Assembly (NCBI GenBank): GCA_022616055.1
Contig: JAKEFM010000179.1
Coordinates: 1-55,341, forward strand
Direction of reading: 5' to 3'
Length of the DNA stretch: 55,341 nt
Source of the DNA: Planctomycetota bacterium
Lineage (GTDB): Bacteria > Planctomycetota > UBA1135 > JAKEFM01
The position numbers and the translations under genes were made by a program. Positions within the stretch are counted from its first letter, which is position 1. Every line of letters starts with the position of its first letter. Under the pieces are notes generated by a model, which worked only from the letters and a program-made list of their open reading frames with translations, had not been told where the DNA came from and ran no database searches. Of the stretch, positions 33,301-43,000 are shown one piece after another.

Positions 33301-34344
33301 GTTCGACTTCACGCGAGCCGCGTCCTCCCCCTCCTCTGGGTCGTCGCCGTCCTCGTCGGGGGGTGGACGCTCTATCGGTTCGTCGACTTCGTCCGGAAGA
33401 AGAACCTCTACCTCACCCCCTACGGGGAACGGGACGTCCGCGAGCCGCTGAAGGAGAAGGGGACCTCCTCGAAGGCCCGGGTCGCCAAGAACTGGGCCGA
33501 CTACAAGAACCTCTTCGAGCTCAACGTCACCGGGAATGTGGCCCAGGCGCCGGCCTCCGAGGACATCGGGCCCCCCCTCCCCCCGATCGGGCAGATCCAG
33601 CCCGTCGCGGACCTGCTGCGGGTCCTCTACGTCATGTTCGACGCCGCGGACCCGGAGGGGACGGCCGGGTTCGACCTCGACCAGTTCACGGGCCACTTCT
33701 GCTACGTCCAGTACAAGGACACGATGCTCGAGAAGTCCGCCGCGCCGCTCCTCAGCGTCGGGGACCGGCTCCCCGAGCCCCACTCCGCGATCCAGGTGAA
33801 GTCGATCCACCAGGACCGGGTCGTGTTCCAGCGGAACGGGGAGAAGGACGAGGAGGTGCCCGTCCGGGAGATGGAGATCGCGCGGGAGCTCGTCCACGGC
33901 GTGCTCGGGGACGGGGACGGCCCGACGACCCTCCCGTCGAGCGCCCCCGCCACGCGCCCCGCGATCAAGGCCTCCCGCGACTGGCCGGCGACCACGATCG
34001 AGGAGAGGCCGAACAAGTTCAAGGTCTCCGCCTCCGACGTCGAGCAGGTGACCGAGCGCGCGAACGAGATCGTGGGGACGGGGGAGATCACCTTCACGCC
34101 CCACTACCGCAAGGGGGACTCGAGCCCATCGGGCCTCCGGATCGGGAACATCAAGCCGGGGTCGATCCTCGAAGGGAAGGGCGTGAGGCCCGGCGACGTC
34201 GTCAAGTCGATCAACGGGACGCCGGTCCGCTCGAGGGAGCAGGTGGTCGAGTACATCCAGGCCCACCCCGACCTGCGCTCCTTCACCCTCGAGATCGAGA
34301 GGCTCGGCCGCCCCCTGACGCTCCAGTACTCCCTCCCGCGCTAG
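33301..34344 (+). CDS. Membrane-anchored PDZ protein, GspC-like (start unresolved)
   Basis: The frame is open from a TAG at 33238-33240. It encodes an N-terminal membrane helix (VLPLLWVVAVLVGGWTLYRF), a long periplasmic linker, a central HR-like beta region (about 155-205: LPEPHSAIQVKSIHQDRVVF) and a C-terminal PDZ domain. The PDZ part reads LRIGNIKPGSILEGKGVRPG, then DVVKSINGTPV. This layout is that of GspC of type II secretion, which links the platform to the secretin. No ATG, GTG or TTG exists upstream of the helix. GTG at 33538 would remove it, so the coordinate is a placeholder near the predicted transcription start. It lies between a pilus ATPase and coaX. Confidence 0.7.
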   Translation, partial: VRLHASRVLPLLWVVAVLVGGWTLYRFVDFVRKKNLYLTPYGERDVREPLKEKGTSSKARVAKNWADYKNLFELNVTGNVAQAPASEDIGPPLPPIGQIQPVADLLRVLYVMFDAADPEGTAGFDLDQFTGHFCYVQYKDTMLEKSAAPLLSVGDRLPEPHSAIQVKSIHQDRVVFQRNGEKDEEVPVREMEIARELVHGVLGDGDGPTTLPSSAPATRPAIKASRDWPATTIEERPNKFKVSASDVEQVTERANEIVGTGEITFTPHYRKGDSSPSGLRIGNIKPGSILEGKGVRPGDVVKSINGTPVRSREQVVEYIQAHPDLRSFTLEIERLGRPLTLQYSLPR

Positions 34345-34351
34345 GTCCCCC

Positions 34352-35083
34352 CTGTTCCTCTCGGGGAATCTCGGGAACACGAACCTCTCCCTCGCCCTCT
34401 TCGACGGGGAGAGACTCCTCGCGCGGGCGGCGGCGAGGGCGGGCGACGACCCTTCCGCCGCGCTCGGGCGGATCCTCGAGGGGCGCCCCCTCGAGGGGTG
34501 CGGCTACTGCTCCGTCAACCCGACGCGGGAGGAGGGGTTCGAGGCGGCCGTCCGGAGAGCCGCCGGCGTCCGGGCCCTCCGCGTGGGGCGCGACGTCCCC
34601 GTGGGCCTGGACGTGCGCTGCCGGGAGCCCGAGCGCGTCGGGGTCGACCGCCTCGCCGCCGCCCGGGGTGCCCTCGTCCTCGAGCGCTCCGCCGCCGTCG
34701 TCGTCGACGCGGGCACGGCGATCACCGTGAACGCCGTGACGGCGGAGGGAGCCTTCCTCGGGGGGGCGATCGTCCCGGGCTACCGTCTCGCCGCGCGCGC
34801 GCTCGCGGAGGGGACGGCCCTCCTCCCCTTCGTCGAGCCGGGCGAGGCGGGGAGCGCGCTCGGGCGGGACACGGAGGAGGCGATCCGCGGGGGGCTCTTC
34901 TTCGGGGTCCCGGGCCTCGTCGACGCCCTCGTCGCGGAGGTCTCCCGCGCCCTCCCGGCCGGGTCCCGGGTCCTCGCGACGGGGGGGGACGCCTCTCTCC
35001 TCGCCCGCCGCAGCCGCTTCCTCGGGACCGTCGTCCCCGAGCTGGTCCACCTCGGGGTGCGCGCCGCCTGCGCGCGGGCCTGA
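34352..35083 (+). CDS. coaX: Type III pantothenate kinase-like, CTG start, altered Asp residues
   Basis: 243 residues. CTG at 34352 gives M-F-L-S-G-N-L-G-N-T, aligning exactly with the CoaX N-terminus (D-x-G-N-T, here N6). No ATG, GTG or TTG is near in frame. The later GVDRLAAARGA and VVDAGTAITVNAV match the GxDR and D-x-G-T-A blocks, but the Asp normally after T-x-x-T-V is Asn. CoaX phosphorylates pantothenate, the first step of CoA synthesis. Two acid-to-amide changes make activity uncertain. It starts eight bases after the PDZ gene. Confidence 0.8.
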   Translation: MFLSGNLGNTNLSLALFDGERLLARAAARAGDDPSAALGRILEGRPLEGCGYCSVNPTREEGFEAAVRRAAGVRALRVGRDVPVGLDVRCREPERVGVDRLAAARGALVLERSAAVVVDAGTAITVNAVTAEGAFLGGAIVPGYRLAARALAEGTALLPFVEPGEAGSALGRDTEEAIRGGLFFGVPGLVDALVAEVSRALPAGSRVLATGGDASLLARRSRFLGTVVPELVHLGVRAACARA

Positions 35084-35089
35084 ACGGCG

Positions 35090-35118
35090 TTGTCCGCGGC
35101 GCCGCCGGAGGCTATCGT
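35090..35118 (+). promoter_or_regulatory. Promoter for pyrB
   Basis: TTGTCC (35090-35095), 17-base spacer, TATCGT (35113-35118). Predicted start near 35125, about five bases before the GTG at 35130, so the mRNA would be almost leaderless. Confidence 0.6.
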
Positions 35119-35129
35119 CGTGCCCGGTC

Positions 35130-36455
35130 GTGAAGCGCGACCTCGTCTCGATCGACGACCTCTCGAGCGGAGAGATCGCCGCGCTGTTCCGGACGGTCGA
35201 CGAGATGGCCGCGCGACCGCGCGAGTGGACCCACCTCGCGCAGGGGGCGATCCTCGCGAGCCTCTTCTACGAGCCCTCGACGAGGACCCGCCTCTCCTTC
35301 GAGGCGGCGATGCACCGGCTCGGCGGGGGGGTGATCTCCGCCGCCGACATGCGCTCCTCCTCCGCGGCGAAGGGGGAGACGCTCGCCGACACGGTGCGGG
35401 TGGTGGGGGGGGCCTACGCGGACATCCTCGCGCTGCGGCATCCGGCGGAGGGGGCCGCGCGCGTGGCGGCGCGCTACGCCTCCGTCCCGGTCGTCAACGC
35501 CGGGGACGGCTCCCACGAGCACCCGACCCAGACGATCTGCGACCTCTACAGCCTCTACGCCGAGAAGGGGCGCCTCGAGGGGCTCGACGTCGTCCTCTCG
35601 GGCGACCTCAAGTACTCGCGGACGGTCCACTCGCTCGCCTACGCCCTGGCGCGCCTGCGGGCGAACGTCGTCCTCATCCCGCACCGCGGGTTCGAGATGC
35701 CCGAGTACGTCCTCCGCCGCCTGCGGGAGCGCTACGGCAACGAGCCGCAGCGGCTCGAGGCGGACGACTTCCGCTCGATCGCGGGGAGGGCGGACGCGGT
35801 GTACTTCACGCCGCAGCGGCCCCACCAGCTCTCCCTCTTCACGGAGGCGAATCGCGTCGCCGTCGCGAAGCTCGACGCCCTCTACGTGACGCGGCCCCAG
35901 CAGGAGCGGTTCACCGAGGGGGAGGCGGCGCCGCCCGTCCGGATCGACCGCGAGGCCCTCTCGGGCGCGCGATTCAAGGACACCTTCGTCATGCACCCTC
36001 TCCCGCGGGTGAACGAGATCTCCTACGACCTCGACCAGGACCCCCGGAGCCTCTACTTCAAGCAGGCCGCCCGCGGCGTGCCCGTGCGGATGGCGCTCCT
36101 CGCCTTCCTCCTCGGGCGCCTCGACCTGGGGGCGGAGGCGCCCGCGCCCGAGCCCACCGCCGAGGCGGTGCGCGGCCGCCTGGGGATGGCCTGCCCCAAT
36201 CCGACCTGCATCACGAACCTCGAGTCGCACTACCTGGAGCCGGAGTACGTCGTCGTCTCCCGGTCGCCGCTGACGGCCTCCTGCACCTTCTGCGAGGTGG
36301 CGGTCGCCCCGGTCCTCGTCGGTTGCGCGAGCACCCGCGTCTTCCACCGGCACAACTCGGGCGACGTGAGGCGGATCAAGGCGGAGCACCTCGTCCTGTT
36401 CGCGAGCGAGGAGCAGGCGCGCGGATCGGGGTTCGCGGCCGCCGGGCGACCCTGA
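35130..36455 (+). CDS. pyrB: Aspartate carbamoyltransferase with fused PyrI-type zinc domain
   Basis: 441 residues. The catalytic chain (about 1-330) has the carbamoyl-phosphate motif FYEPSTRTRLSFE, the Ser/Lys loop MRSSSAAKGET, HEHPTQ and MHPLPRVNEI. After a Pro/Glu linker, residues 355-388 carry C-x4-C-x24-C-x2-C (CPNPTC .. CTFC), matching the zinc domain of the regulatory chain PyrI. The nucleotide-binding half of PyrI is absent. It catalyses the committed step of pyrimidine synthesis. The zinc domain probably helps hold catalytic trimers; allosteric control by nucleotides is not expected from this gene alone. Confidence 0.92.
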   Translation: MKRDLVSIDDLSSGEIAALFRTVDEMAARPREWTHLAQGAILASLFYEPSTRTRLSFEAAMHRLGGGVISAADMRSSSAAKGETLADTVRVVGGAYADILALRHPAEGAARVAARYASVPVVNAGDGSHEHPTQTICDLYSLYAEKGRLEGLDVVLSGDLKYSRTVHSLAYALARLRANVVLIPHRGFEMPEYVLRRLRERYGNEPQRLEADDFRSIAGRADAVYFTPQRPHQLSLFTEANRVAVAKLDALYVTRPQQERFTEGEAAPPVRIDREALSGARFKDTFVMHPLPRVNEISYDLDQDPRSLYFKQAARGVPVRMALLAFLLGRLDLGAEAPAPEPTAEAVRGRLGMACPNPTCITNLESHYLEPEYVVVSRSPLTASCTFCEVAVAPVLVGCASTRVFHRHNSGDVRRIKAEHLVLFASEEQARGSGFAAAGRP

Positions 36456-36470
36456 TCGGGCCGGTCCCGC

Positions 36471-36492
36471 CGGCGTGCGGGGGCGCACGCCG
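36471..36492 (+). terminator. GC-rich hairpin after pyrB
   Basis: A perfect 9-bp stem (CGGCGTGCG / CGCACGCCG) with a GGGG loop, 15 bases after the pyrB stop. There is no T run. A direct 10-bp repeat CGCGCACGGT follows at 36493-36512. Confidence 0.5.
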
Positions 36493-36593
36493 CGCGCACG
36501 GTCGCGCACGGTCGGGGGTTGGGAGGGGAGGGGTTCTCCCGGATTCTGGAGCGGGGGAGGGGGGGGTGGCGGACCCCCGGCCCGGCATCCCGT

Positions 36594-36622
36594 TTGACAG
36601 TCGGAAGGTCCCTTCCTTATAA
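36594..36622 (+). promoter_or_regulatory. Near-consensus promoter for the lipoprotein cassette
   Basis: TTGACA (36594-36599), 17-base spacer, TTATAA (36617-36622): the strongest promoter seen in the window. The leader to the ATG at 36715 is about 85 bases. Confidence 0.8.
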
Positions 36623-36714
36623 GATTTCCGCGGGTCACCGTGGGCGCGTACGACAACCCTGTGGTCCGGCACGATCCCCCTGCGTCCGGATCCGCGGCAT
36701 CCGAGGAAACCAGC

Positions 36715-39700
36715 ATGGTCCCCACCCCTTCCGGTCGCGTCGTCGCGGGACTCCTTCTCGGCCTCCTCTCCCTCCCGGCCTGCGGCGGCGGCGGCGGCGG
36801 GGGCGGGAGCTCCGCCGGCGGTCTCGCCCTGCTCGAGATCCGCTGGGGCCGGATCGCGGCGGTCCGGGACGTCAACCAGGCCCTCGTCGCGAGGGAGAAG
36901 GTCATCGAGGAGGGGATCCAGAGCGACCTCCTCTCCTACGAGGTGACGACGAACTCGATCACCGGGACGACCACGGTCCGCATCCTCGTCCCGGAGGGGA
37001 CCCCGCAGTTCGACGCCGCCTACGCCGCGCTCGACGACCAGCTCGGGTTCGTCGTCCCGAAGTCGGTGAACTCGCCCCCGCCCTACTCGATGGTCCCGCG
37101 CAACGCCGTCGCGCTGCTGCGGTTCAACCAGCCGGTCAAGGCGAGCTCGCTCACCCCGCAGACGATCCGGGTCTTCGAGGGGGTCCCGGCCGAGCAGCAG
37201 CTCGAGGTCCTGACCCGCCTCGACCCGAGCGACTCCCGCAACGTGATCGTCGAGCCGACGGTGAGCGCCCTCCAGAGCGAGCTCACCGGGCTCGCGGTGA
37301 ACGCCTTCGGCTTCCCCCCGGCCCTGACCACGGTCAACCCGAACCTCCAGATCCGCATCCCGACGAAGAAGGACCCGCAGATCGGACAGACGACGCTCCT
37401 CCGCGGGGCGTCGGGCTCCTTCCCGGAGGACGACGATCCGTCCGACGGGACCGACGTCGTGCGGACGCTCCGGTCGGGCGGGTCGACCGCCGCGACGGGG
37501 GACCCGAACAACGGCTTCGTCCTCGACCTCGTCCCGCCGACCCTCGTCGGCGTGCAGGGGATCACGATCTGCGACGTGAGCCCGGTCTCCGAGCTGCGGC
37601 GCCAGGTCTCCCTCGGCTTCTCGAACGCGGCGTGCGCCTTCGTCCCCGAGATCGGGGACGTCCTCAAGCGCGGGGCGTCGCTCGGCCTCGTCGTGGGGCT
37701 GACCGGCGCGATCAGCCCCTGCGCGCCCCCCTCGGTCCCCGGCCAGCAGGTCTTCGTCGAGCTGATCACCTTCGACGCGGACGGGGACCCGATCGAGATG
37801 GGGACCGGCCCGGGGGAATACAACCTCGCGTTCAAGCCGGTCGACGAGGACAAGGTCGGCTGCTTCGTCACGTTCGTGCCCGAGCCGACCTCCCCGGGGG
37901 GGACGAGCCCGGCCGGGATCGATCCCGTCGCGGTCGTCCGCGTCCGCTTCAGCGAGCCGATGGACCCCGAGACCGTGCGTCCGTACGACACCCTGACCCT
38001 CACGCTCGCGGACCCGACGGCCCCGCCGAACACCTCGGTCGACGACCTCGCGCCCAACGCCTTCGTCGTCGGCGAGCTCGCCGCGTCGGGGGATCTCCGG
38101 GAGTACACCTTCGTCCCCTCCCTCCCGATCCCGCACCTCTCCGGGGCGAGCGAGTCCCGCTTCCTCACCCTGAGGACGGGGAACTCCGGGGTGCGCGACC
38201 TCTCCGGCAACCCCCTCACGGTGCCGGCCTTCCACCTCCCCTTCTCCCTCTCCGCCACGGCCCCGGCCGCGCCCACGGGGGGATTCGCCCTGCGGTTCAC
38301 CCGGCTGAACGAGACGAACTACGACCTCGGCCTGCCGGACCTCGGAGCGGGCCCCGACCCGGTCGGCACGGGGAAGCCCGACTACGGCGGACAGATCGTC
38401 CTCGACGAGGTGAACGGGGAGCTGCGGGGCCGGCCGACCGGGCGGTTCCCGAAGGTCGCCGACTTCGGCAACCCGTTCGTCGGCGGGGCGCCGGTCCAGC
38501 TCCCGGCCCCCCTCCTCACGCCCCTCACCTCCTACGGGAGCCGGCTCCAGACCCTCCTGCGGCACGTCGACCTCGGCCTCTCGGGGAGCGAGGTGAACGA
38601 GATGAACCTCGACGTGGAGGGGCTCAACTGGGCCCCCTTCGGCGGGACGGTCGCCGCCGACGCCCTCCCGCGGTTCCGCATCGACCTCGCCCACTCCCAC
38701 TACTTCCCGGACGAGGTGATCGACATCAACAGCCTCCTCCCCGTCCATCCCCTGTCGGGCCTCGACTGCAACAAGTTCTATCCGACCTCCGCCGGCCAGC
38801 CGACCGCGGCGAACCCGGCCGGCCTCACCGGGACCGGGATCGGGAACCCCTTCTACTTCTGGTACTGGAACAACGAGACGAACTCCGTCGTCAGCACGCC
38901 CCCGGGACCCGGGGAGTCGATGCGGCTGGGGTTCAGCGGCGCCCCCGTGACGGTCACCGACACGTTCCCGAACCCCTACGTCATCAACCCTCTCAACCTC
39001 TTCCTCGTCCCCGGGACCCTCACGCCGATGGTCCCCTTCCCGTCGTTCACGCAGACCTACACCTGGCGCGACACCGGGATCCCGTTCGGCCGCAAGGGAG
39101 GTCCCAACAACGGGGGCGTCGAGCCGGAGAAGTGGAGCCAGGTGCTCCCGACGACTCCGCCCCAGCTCTATCCGAGCGGGCTCGTCCCCTCCGTCTGCCT
39201 CCCGCTCCTCATCCAGTGCAAGTCCTATCCCCCGACTGGCCAGGACACCACGATCAACATCAACGGTCTCCAGGTGAGCCTGATGGTGAACACCTCGGCC
39301 CAGCCGAACTTCCGCGTCTTCACGACGGGGGGCACGAACACCGCGGGAAATGTCGTCTACCGCAACCCGGACACCGGGAACACCCCGCTGGGGGGATTCA
39401 ATCCGAACTCGGAGCCCCTCCCGGGCGCCCCGACGGTCGCGTGCGGGCCCGAGCTCTACTGGAGCCAGGTCGACTTCGTCGTGCGCGTGACCCGCGCCTT
39501 CACGCACTGGTTCGACCTCGGGGCGACCACGACGGTCGGCGCCCCGATCTTCTCGACGCCGGTCGTCGAGCCTCGCGCGGCGGATCAGCCCGCCGGGACG
39601 AGCATGATCGTCGAGTACCGGGGCGCCTCGACCGCGACCGGGGCCTGCGCGCCGCCGGTCCCCGGCCCCTCCTGCCTCATCCTCACCGACGCCACGATCC

Positions 39701-39975
39701 AGCCCGGACCGAACGTCCCGAACGTCTACGGGGTCTACATCTCCGGGGGGACCTCGGGGTTCCCGAACCAGGCGCCGACCTCCCTCCTCACGGGGGTCGC
39801 CCCGCCGTTCGCCACGCCCAACTCGACGCAAGCCTCGGTCCTCCCCGAGTTCACGCCGGACATCACCCGGCTCAACGGGAAGCGCTACCTCCAGCTGCGC
39901 TTCACGTTCCTCAGCAACATCACCACCGGGGAGGTCCCGACCATCTCCTCCGTCGGCGTCGCCTACGTCAAATGA
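36715..39975 (+). CDS. Large lipoprotein with Ig/SbsA-like domains, cassette member 1
   Basis: 1086 residues. ATG at 36715 (AGGAAACC before it) gives a lipoprotein signal ending SLPAC (Cys23), then a Gly run. A longer GTG start at 36640 would add a non-signal tail and is less likely. Beta-rich domains resemble bacterial Ig-like SbsA repeats: MVPRNAVALLRFNQPVKASS, VAVVRVRFSEPMDPETVRP and DLSGNPLTVPAF. The end reads RLNGKRYLQLRFTF, the C-terminal motif shared by all three cassette proteins. No enzyme motif. Probably a surface-exposed or periplasmic structural or adhesive protein. Function unknown. Confidence 0.82.
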   Translation: MVPTPSGRVVAGLLLGLLSLPACGGGGGGGGSSAGGLALLEIRWGRIAAVRDVNQALVAREKVIEEGIQSDLLSYEVTTNSITGTTTVRILVPEGTPQFDAAYAALDDQLGFVVPKSVNSPPPYSMVPRNAVALLRFNQPVKASSLTPQTIRVFEGVPAEQQLEVLTRLDPSDSRNVIVEPTVSALQSELTGLAVNAFGFPPALTTVNPNLQIRIPTKKDPQIGQTTLLRGASGSFPEDDDPSDGTDVVRTLRSGGSTAATGDPNNGFVLDLVPPTLVGVQGITICDVSPVSELRRQVSLGFSNAACAFVPEIGDVLKRGASLGLVVGLTGAISPCAPPSVPGQQVFVELITFDADGDPIEMGTGPGEYNLAFKPVDEDKVGCFVTFVPEPTSPGGTSPAGIDPVAVVRVRFSEPMDPETVRPYDTLTLTLADPTAPPNTSVDDLAPNAFVVGELAASGDLREYTFVPSLPIPHLSGASESRFLTLRTGNSGVRDLSGNPLTVPAFHLPFSLSATAPAAPTGGFALRFTRLNETNYDLGLPDLGAGPDPVGTGKPDYGGQIVLDEVNGELRGRPTGRFPKVADFGNPFVGGAPVQLPAPLLTPLTSYGSRLQTLLRHVDLGLSGSEVNEMNLDVEGLNWAPFGGTVAADALPRFRIDLAHSHYFPDEVIDINSLLPVHPLSGLDCNKFYPTSAGQPTAANPAGLTGTGIGNPFYFWYWNNETNSVVSTPPGPGESMRLGFSGAPVTVTDTFPNPYVINPLNLFLVPGTLTPMVPFPSFTQTYTWRDTGIPFGRKGGPNNGGVEPEKWSQVLPTTPPQLYPSGLVPSVCLPLLIQCKSYPPTGQDTTININGLQVSLMVNTSAQPNFRVFTTGGTNTAGNVVYRNPDTGNTPLGGFNPNSEPLPGAPTVACGPELYWSQVDFVVRVTRAFTHWFDLGATTTVGAPIFSTPVVEPRAADQPAGTSMIVEYRGASTATGACAPPVPGPSCLILTDATIQPGPNVPNVYGVYISGGTSGFPNQAPTSLLTGVAPPFATPNSTQASVLPEFTPDITRLNGKRYLQLRFTFLSNITTGEVPTISSVGVAYVK

Positions 39976-40053
39976 TCCCGTGAACCCGCCCCGGGCGGGT
40001 GAGAGCCCCATCCGATCCAGTGAACCCGCCCCGGGCGGGTGAGAGCCCCATCC
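39974..40053 (+). repeat. Exact-length tandem repeat, two 40-bp units
   Basis: Copies 39974-40013 and 40014-40053 match at 38 of 40 bases, differing only in CCG versus CAG at unit positions 5-7. Each holds an inverted repeat ACCCGCCC-C-GGGCGGGT. The pair fills the whole space from the stop of lipoprotein 1 to the ATG of lipoprotein 2. Confidence 0.95.
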
Positions 40054-43000
40054 ATGCCTCGTCCGCGCAGCCCGAGACTCCCCCTCTCCTTCCTCGGCCC
40101 GGCCCTCTTCGCCGCCTGCTCCGGCGGAGGAGGAGGCTCCGGAGGGGGCGGGGCGTTCGTGCTGACCGGGACGAACATCTCCAACAACCAGATCTGGCCC
40201 CTCAACCGCCCGATCGTCTTCACCTTCAACCACCCGGTCCAGGCGTCCTCCGCGAACTTCGCCTCGATCACCTTCGCCTCGCTCTCAGCCCCGGGGGTGA
40301 CGGGGAGCTTCTTCGTCGATCCGTGCTCGGACGGCTCGGTGCTCGTCTTCCAGCCCGACTGCCCCTCCAACGCCGCGCTGGACGACGGCGGGTTCAAGCC
40401 GGGGGGGATCAACTACACCCTCACCGTCCTCTCGGGCGGCGGCGCAAACGTCCTCAGGGACACCGGAGGCAAGAAGCTCGCCTCCGGGATCACGATCACC
40501 TTCAAGAGCCCGACGGTCCCGGTCGACCCCGCGTTTTTCGACGTCGAGCCCTTCGGGCCTCCGGTCGGCTCGATGACCGACCTCGTCTCGGTCCCCCTCA
40601 ACACCTTCACCGCTCCGGCCGAGCCGATCCTCGTGAAGTTCGACCAGCCGATCGACCCGCGCCCGTCCAACCTGGCGACGCCGACGGGGGAGCCGGTCGT
40701 CCAGCTCCAGTTCGAGGAGCCCCCCGCGTCGGGGACCTGGCTCCTCGTCCCCTCGACGCTGACCCTCCTCTCGAACTGCGTCCCGGAGCTCGACGTGGCG
40801 GGAGGCGACCCCTGCCCGGTCTCGCAGAGCGCGACGGTGGCGGTCACCCCGCTCGGGATCCTCCCGGAGGGGCGGCAGGCCCGGATCCTCGTGAAGGCGG
40901 GCCTCGACGACATCGGCGGGGACCAGTCGACCATCACCGACTTCGTCCTCGACGCCTTCGCGATCGAGGCGGCGGATCCCCCTCCCGGCGAGGCGGACGC
41001 GTTCGACGAGACGTTCGACGACACGGCGCTCGAGGACGCGACCTCCCCCCTCCTGATCACGACCCCTCCCGCGGTCCTCGCCGACTGGGGGGACGGGGTC
41101 CTGCGCGCGGCCGAGCCCTTCCCCGCGCCCGCCCTCACGGGAGCCCAGCAGTTCAACCTGAACGTCGCCGTGGGCCAGACGATCGAGCTCGACACGACCC
41201 TCGACACGCTCGTCGGCACGGACGGCAACGGCGCGCCGGCCCAGCTCACGGTGGTCGGCGGCGTCGTCAACCTCCACAACCTGACCGTGGGCGCCAGCGC
41301 GACCCCCGGGGCGGCACGCATCCTCGGCACGGGTCCCAACCCCCTCGTCTTCAACTGCACGGGGAACGCGACGATCGGCTTTTCCACCGGCGGCACCATC
41401 GGGGAGATCAACGTGGACGGCGGGTTCGGGCTCGACGTCGTCCAGGACTCCGCGGACCAGCCGGACCCGGGCGCCGAAGGGAACTGCGGCGGCGGGAAGG
41501 GAGGGGACTCGAGCCCCGACAACAGCCAGTCCTCGCAGCGAGGAGGCGCGGGGACCGGCGCCGCCAACCTGGCGGGAGGCGGCGGGCGCGGAGGCCACTC
41601 CTGCTTCGGGACGGTCGATCCCGTCAACCGCCGGGGGGCAGGCGGCGGAGGGGGATCCTTCGGGACCCTGCTGGGCTTGGTGGGGAATCCGGGCGGGCCG
41701 CTGGGGACGGATGCCCTGACGGGGTCGGGGGCCGCGGGAGGAGGGGAATCGGGTCCCGGCGCCTTCACGAACGGCCTCTCCACCGACGACTTCTTCGGGA
41801 GGAAACTCGTCTCCATCATCGGGCCCCCCGCGATCACGACGATCGTCGCCGGCGAGCTGCAGACCCTGCGCGGCGGCGCGGGAGGAGGAGCCGGCGGGGA
41901 CTCGGTCGCCGGCCCGACCTTCCCGAACCCGACCTTCGCCTCCCCCGGGACGATCGGCGACGAGAAAGGGGGGCGCGGCGGCGGAGGGGGAGGCCTCCTC
42001 GTGATCCGGTGCGCCGGCACCTTCACGCTGAACGCCACCGGAGTTCTCCGCGCCCGCGGAGGGGCGGGGGGCGACGGGGAGAGCACGGTGAACAACCCCG
42101 CGAACCGCGTCGGCGGCGGGGGCGGAGGAGGCTCGGGCGGGATGATCGTGATCGAGGCGCTCACGCCGCCCCCTCCCCCCGCGCTGCCGAACACCCCTCC
42201 GATCACGATCGCCACGGGCACCGCGAACAACGAGCGGCTCCGCCTCAAGGGAGGGGCGGGCGGCCTCGGAGCGGGAGCGGCGCCCACCAACGCTGGCGGG
42301 GCTGGAGGGGACGGCGTCCTCCAGATCCACACCCCGACCGTGAACGCCACGGGCTCGTTGACGGTCCTCTCCGGAAGCACGATCGTCGCGACGCTCCCGA
42401 CGAACACGGCGGACATCCTTCCCGCGGTCAACCACATCCTCCTCCCCGCCTTCTCCCGGATCAGCCGCGCCCGGACGAGGTGGATCAACACGGGCCAGAC
42501 GCCGCTCGGGAACGCGGGGGGACCGTTCTACGAGTGGGTCGTCCCTCCTCCGGGGACGCCGATCGGCGACCCTTCCGAGCCGAACAACGCGAGCAACCCG
42601 GACTATCCGCTCGACGCCCCCTCGGGACTCGTCCGGACGGTCGCGGGGGTCGTCTCCCAGCCGGCGCCTCAGCCGGTCGGCACCGTGCCGATCGGGTCGG
42701 TCGCCGACCAGACGATCACCATCCCTCTCGCCGCGCTCACCGCGGCGAACTTCCTCAATCCCGCCGCGATGGTCGGCTTCGAGCTCAACCCGAACAGCGG
42801 GCAGGCGCAGACCTTCACGATCGTCTCCGGTACGACGAGCGGCTCGAACGCGGTCTTCACGACCGATCCGGCCGACGGATCGATGATCGCCGTCGCCGTC
42901 GCGCCGACGACGCCGGTCGCGATCGGTCCGAGGTTCTTCCGGGTCCGGACGAACGGCGTGGAGGATTCCCTGCCCGTCGGCGCCACGGTCAAGATCCTCT

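Noticed and set aside
36493-36512. 10-bp direct repeat after the pyrB hairpin as an operator
   Set aside because: Too short and GC-rich to separate from chance, and not positioned at a promoter.
36376-40233. Minus-strand open frame of about 1285 codons opposite lipoprotein 1
   Set aside because: Shadow frame; the plus strand has signal peptide, promoter and Ig-like domains.
41480-42160. Gly-rich repetitive DNA in lipoprotein 2 considered as a simple repeat or CRISPR-like array
   Set aside because: Units differ in length and sequence, stay in frame and encode a Gly-rich protein segment; there are no constant repeats and spacers.
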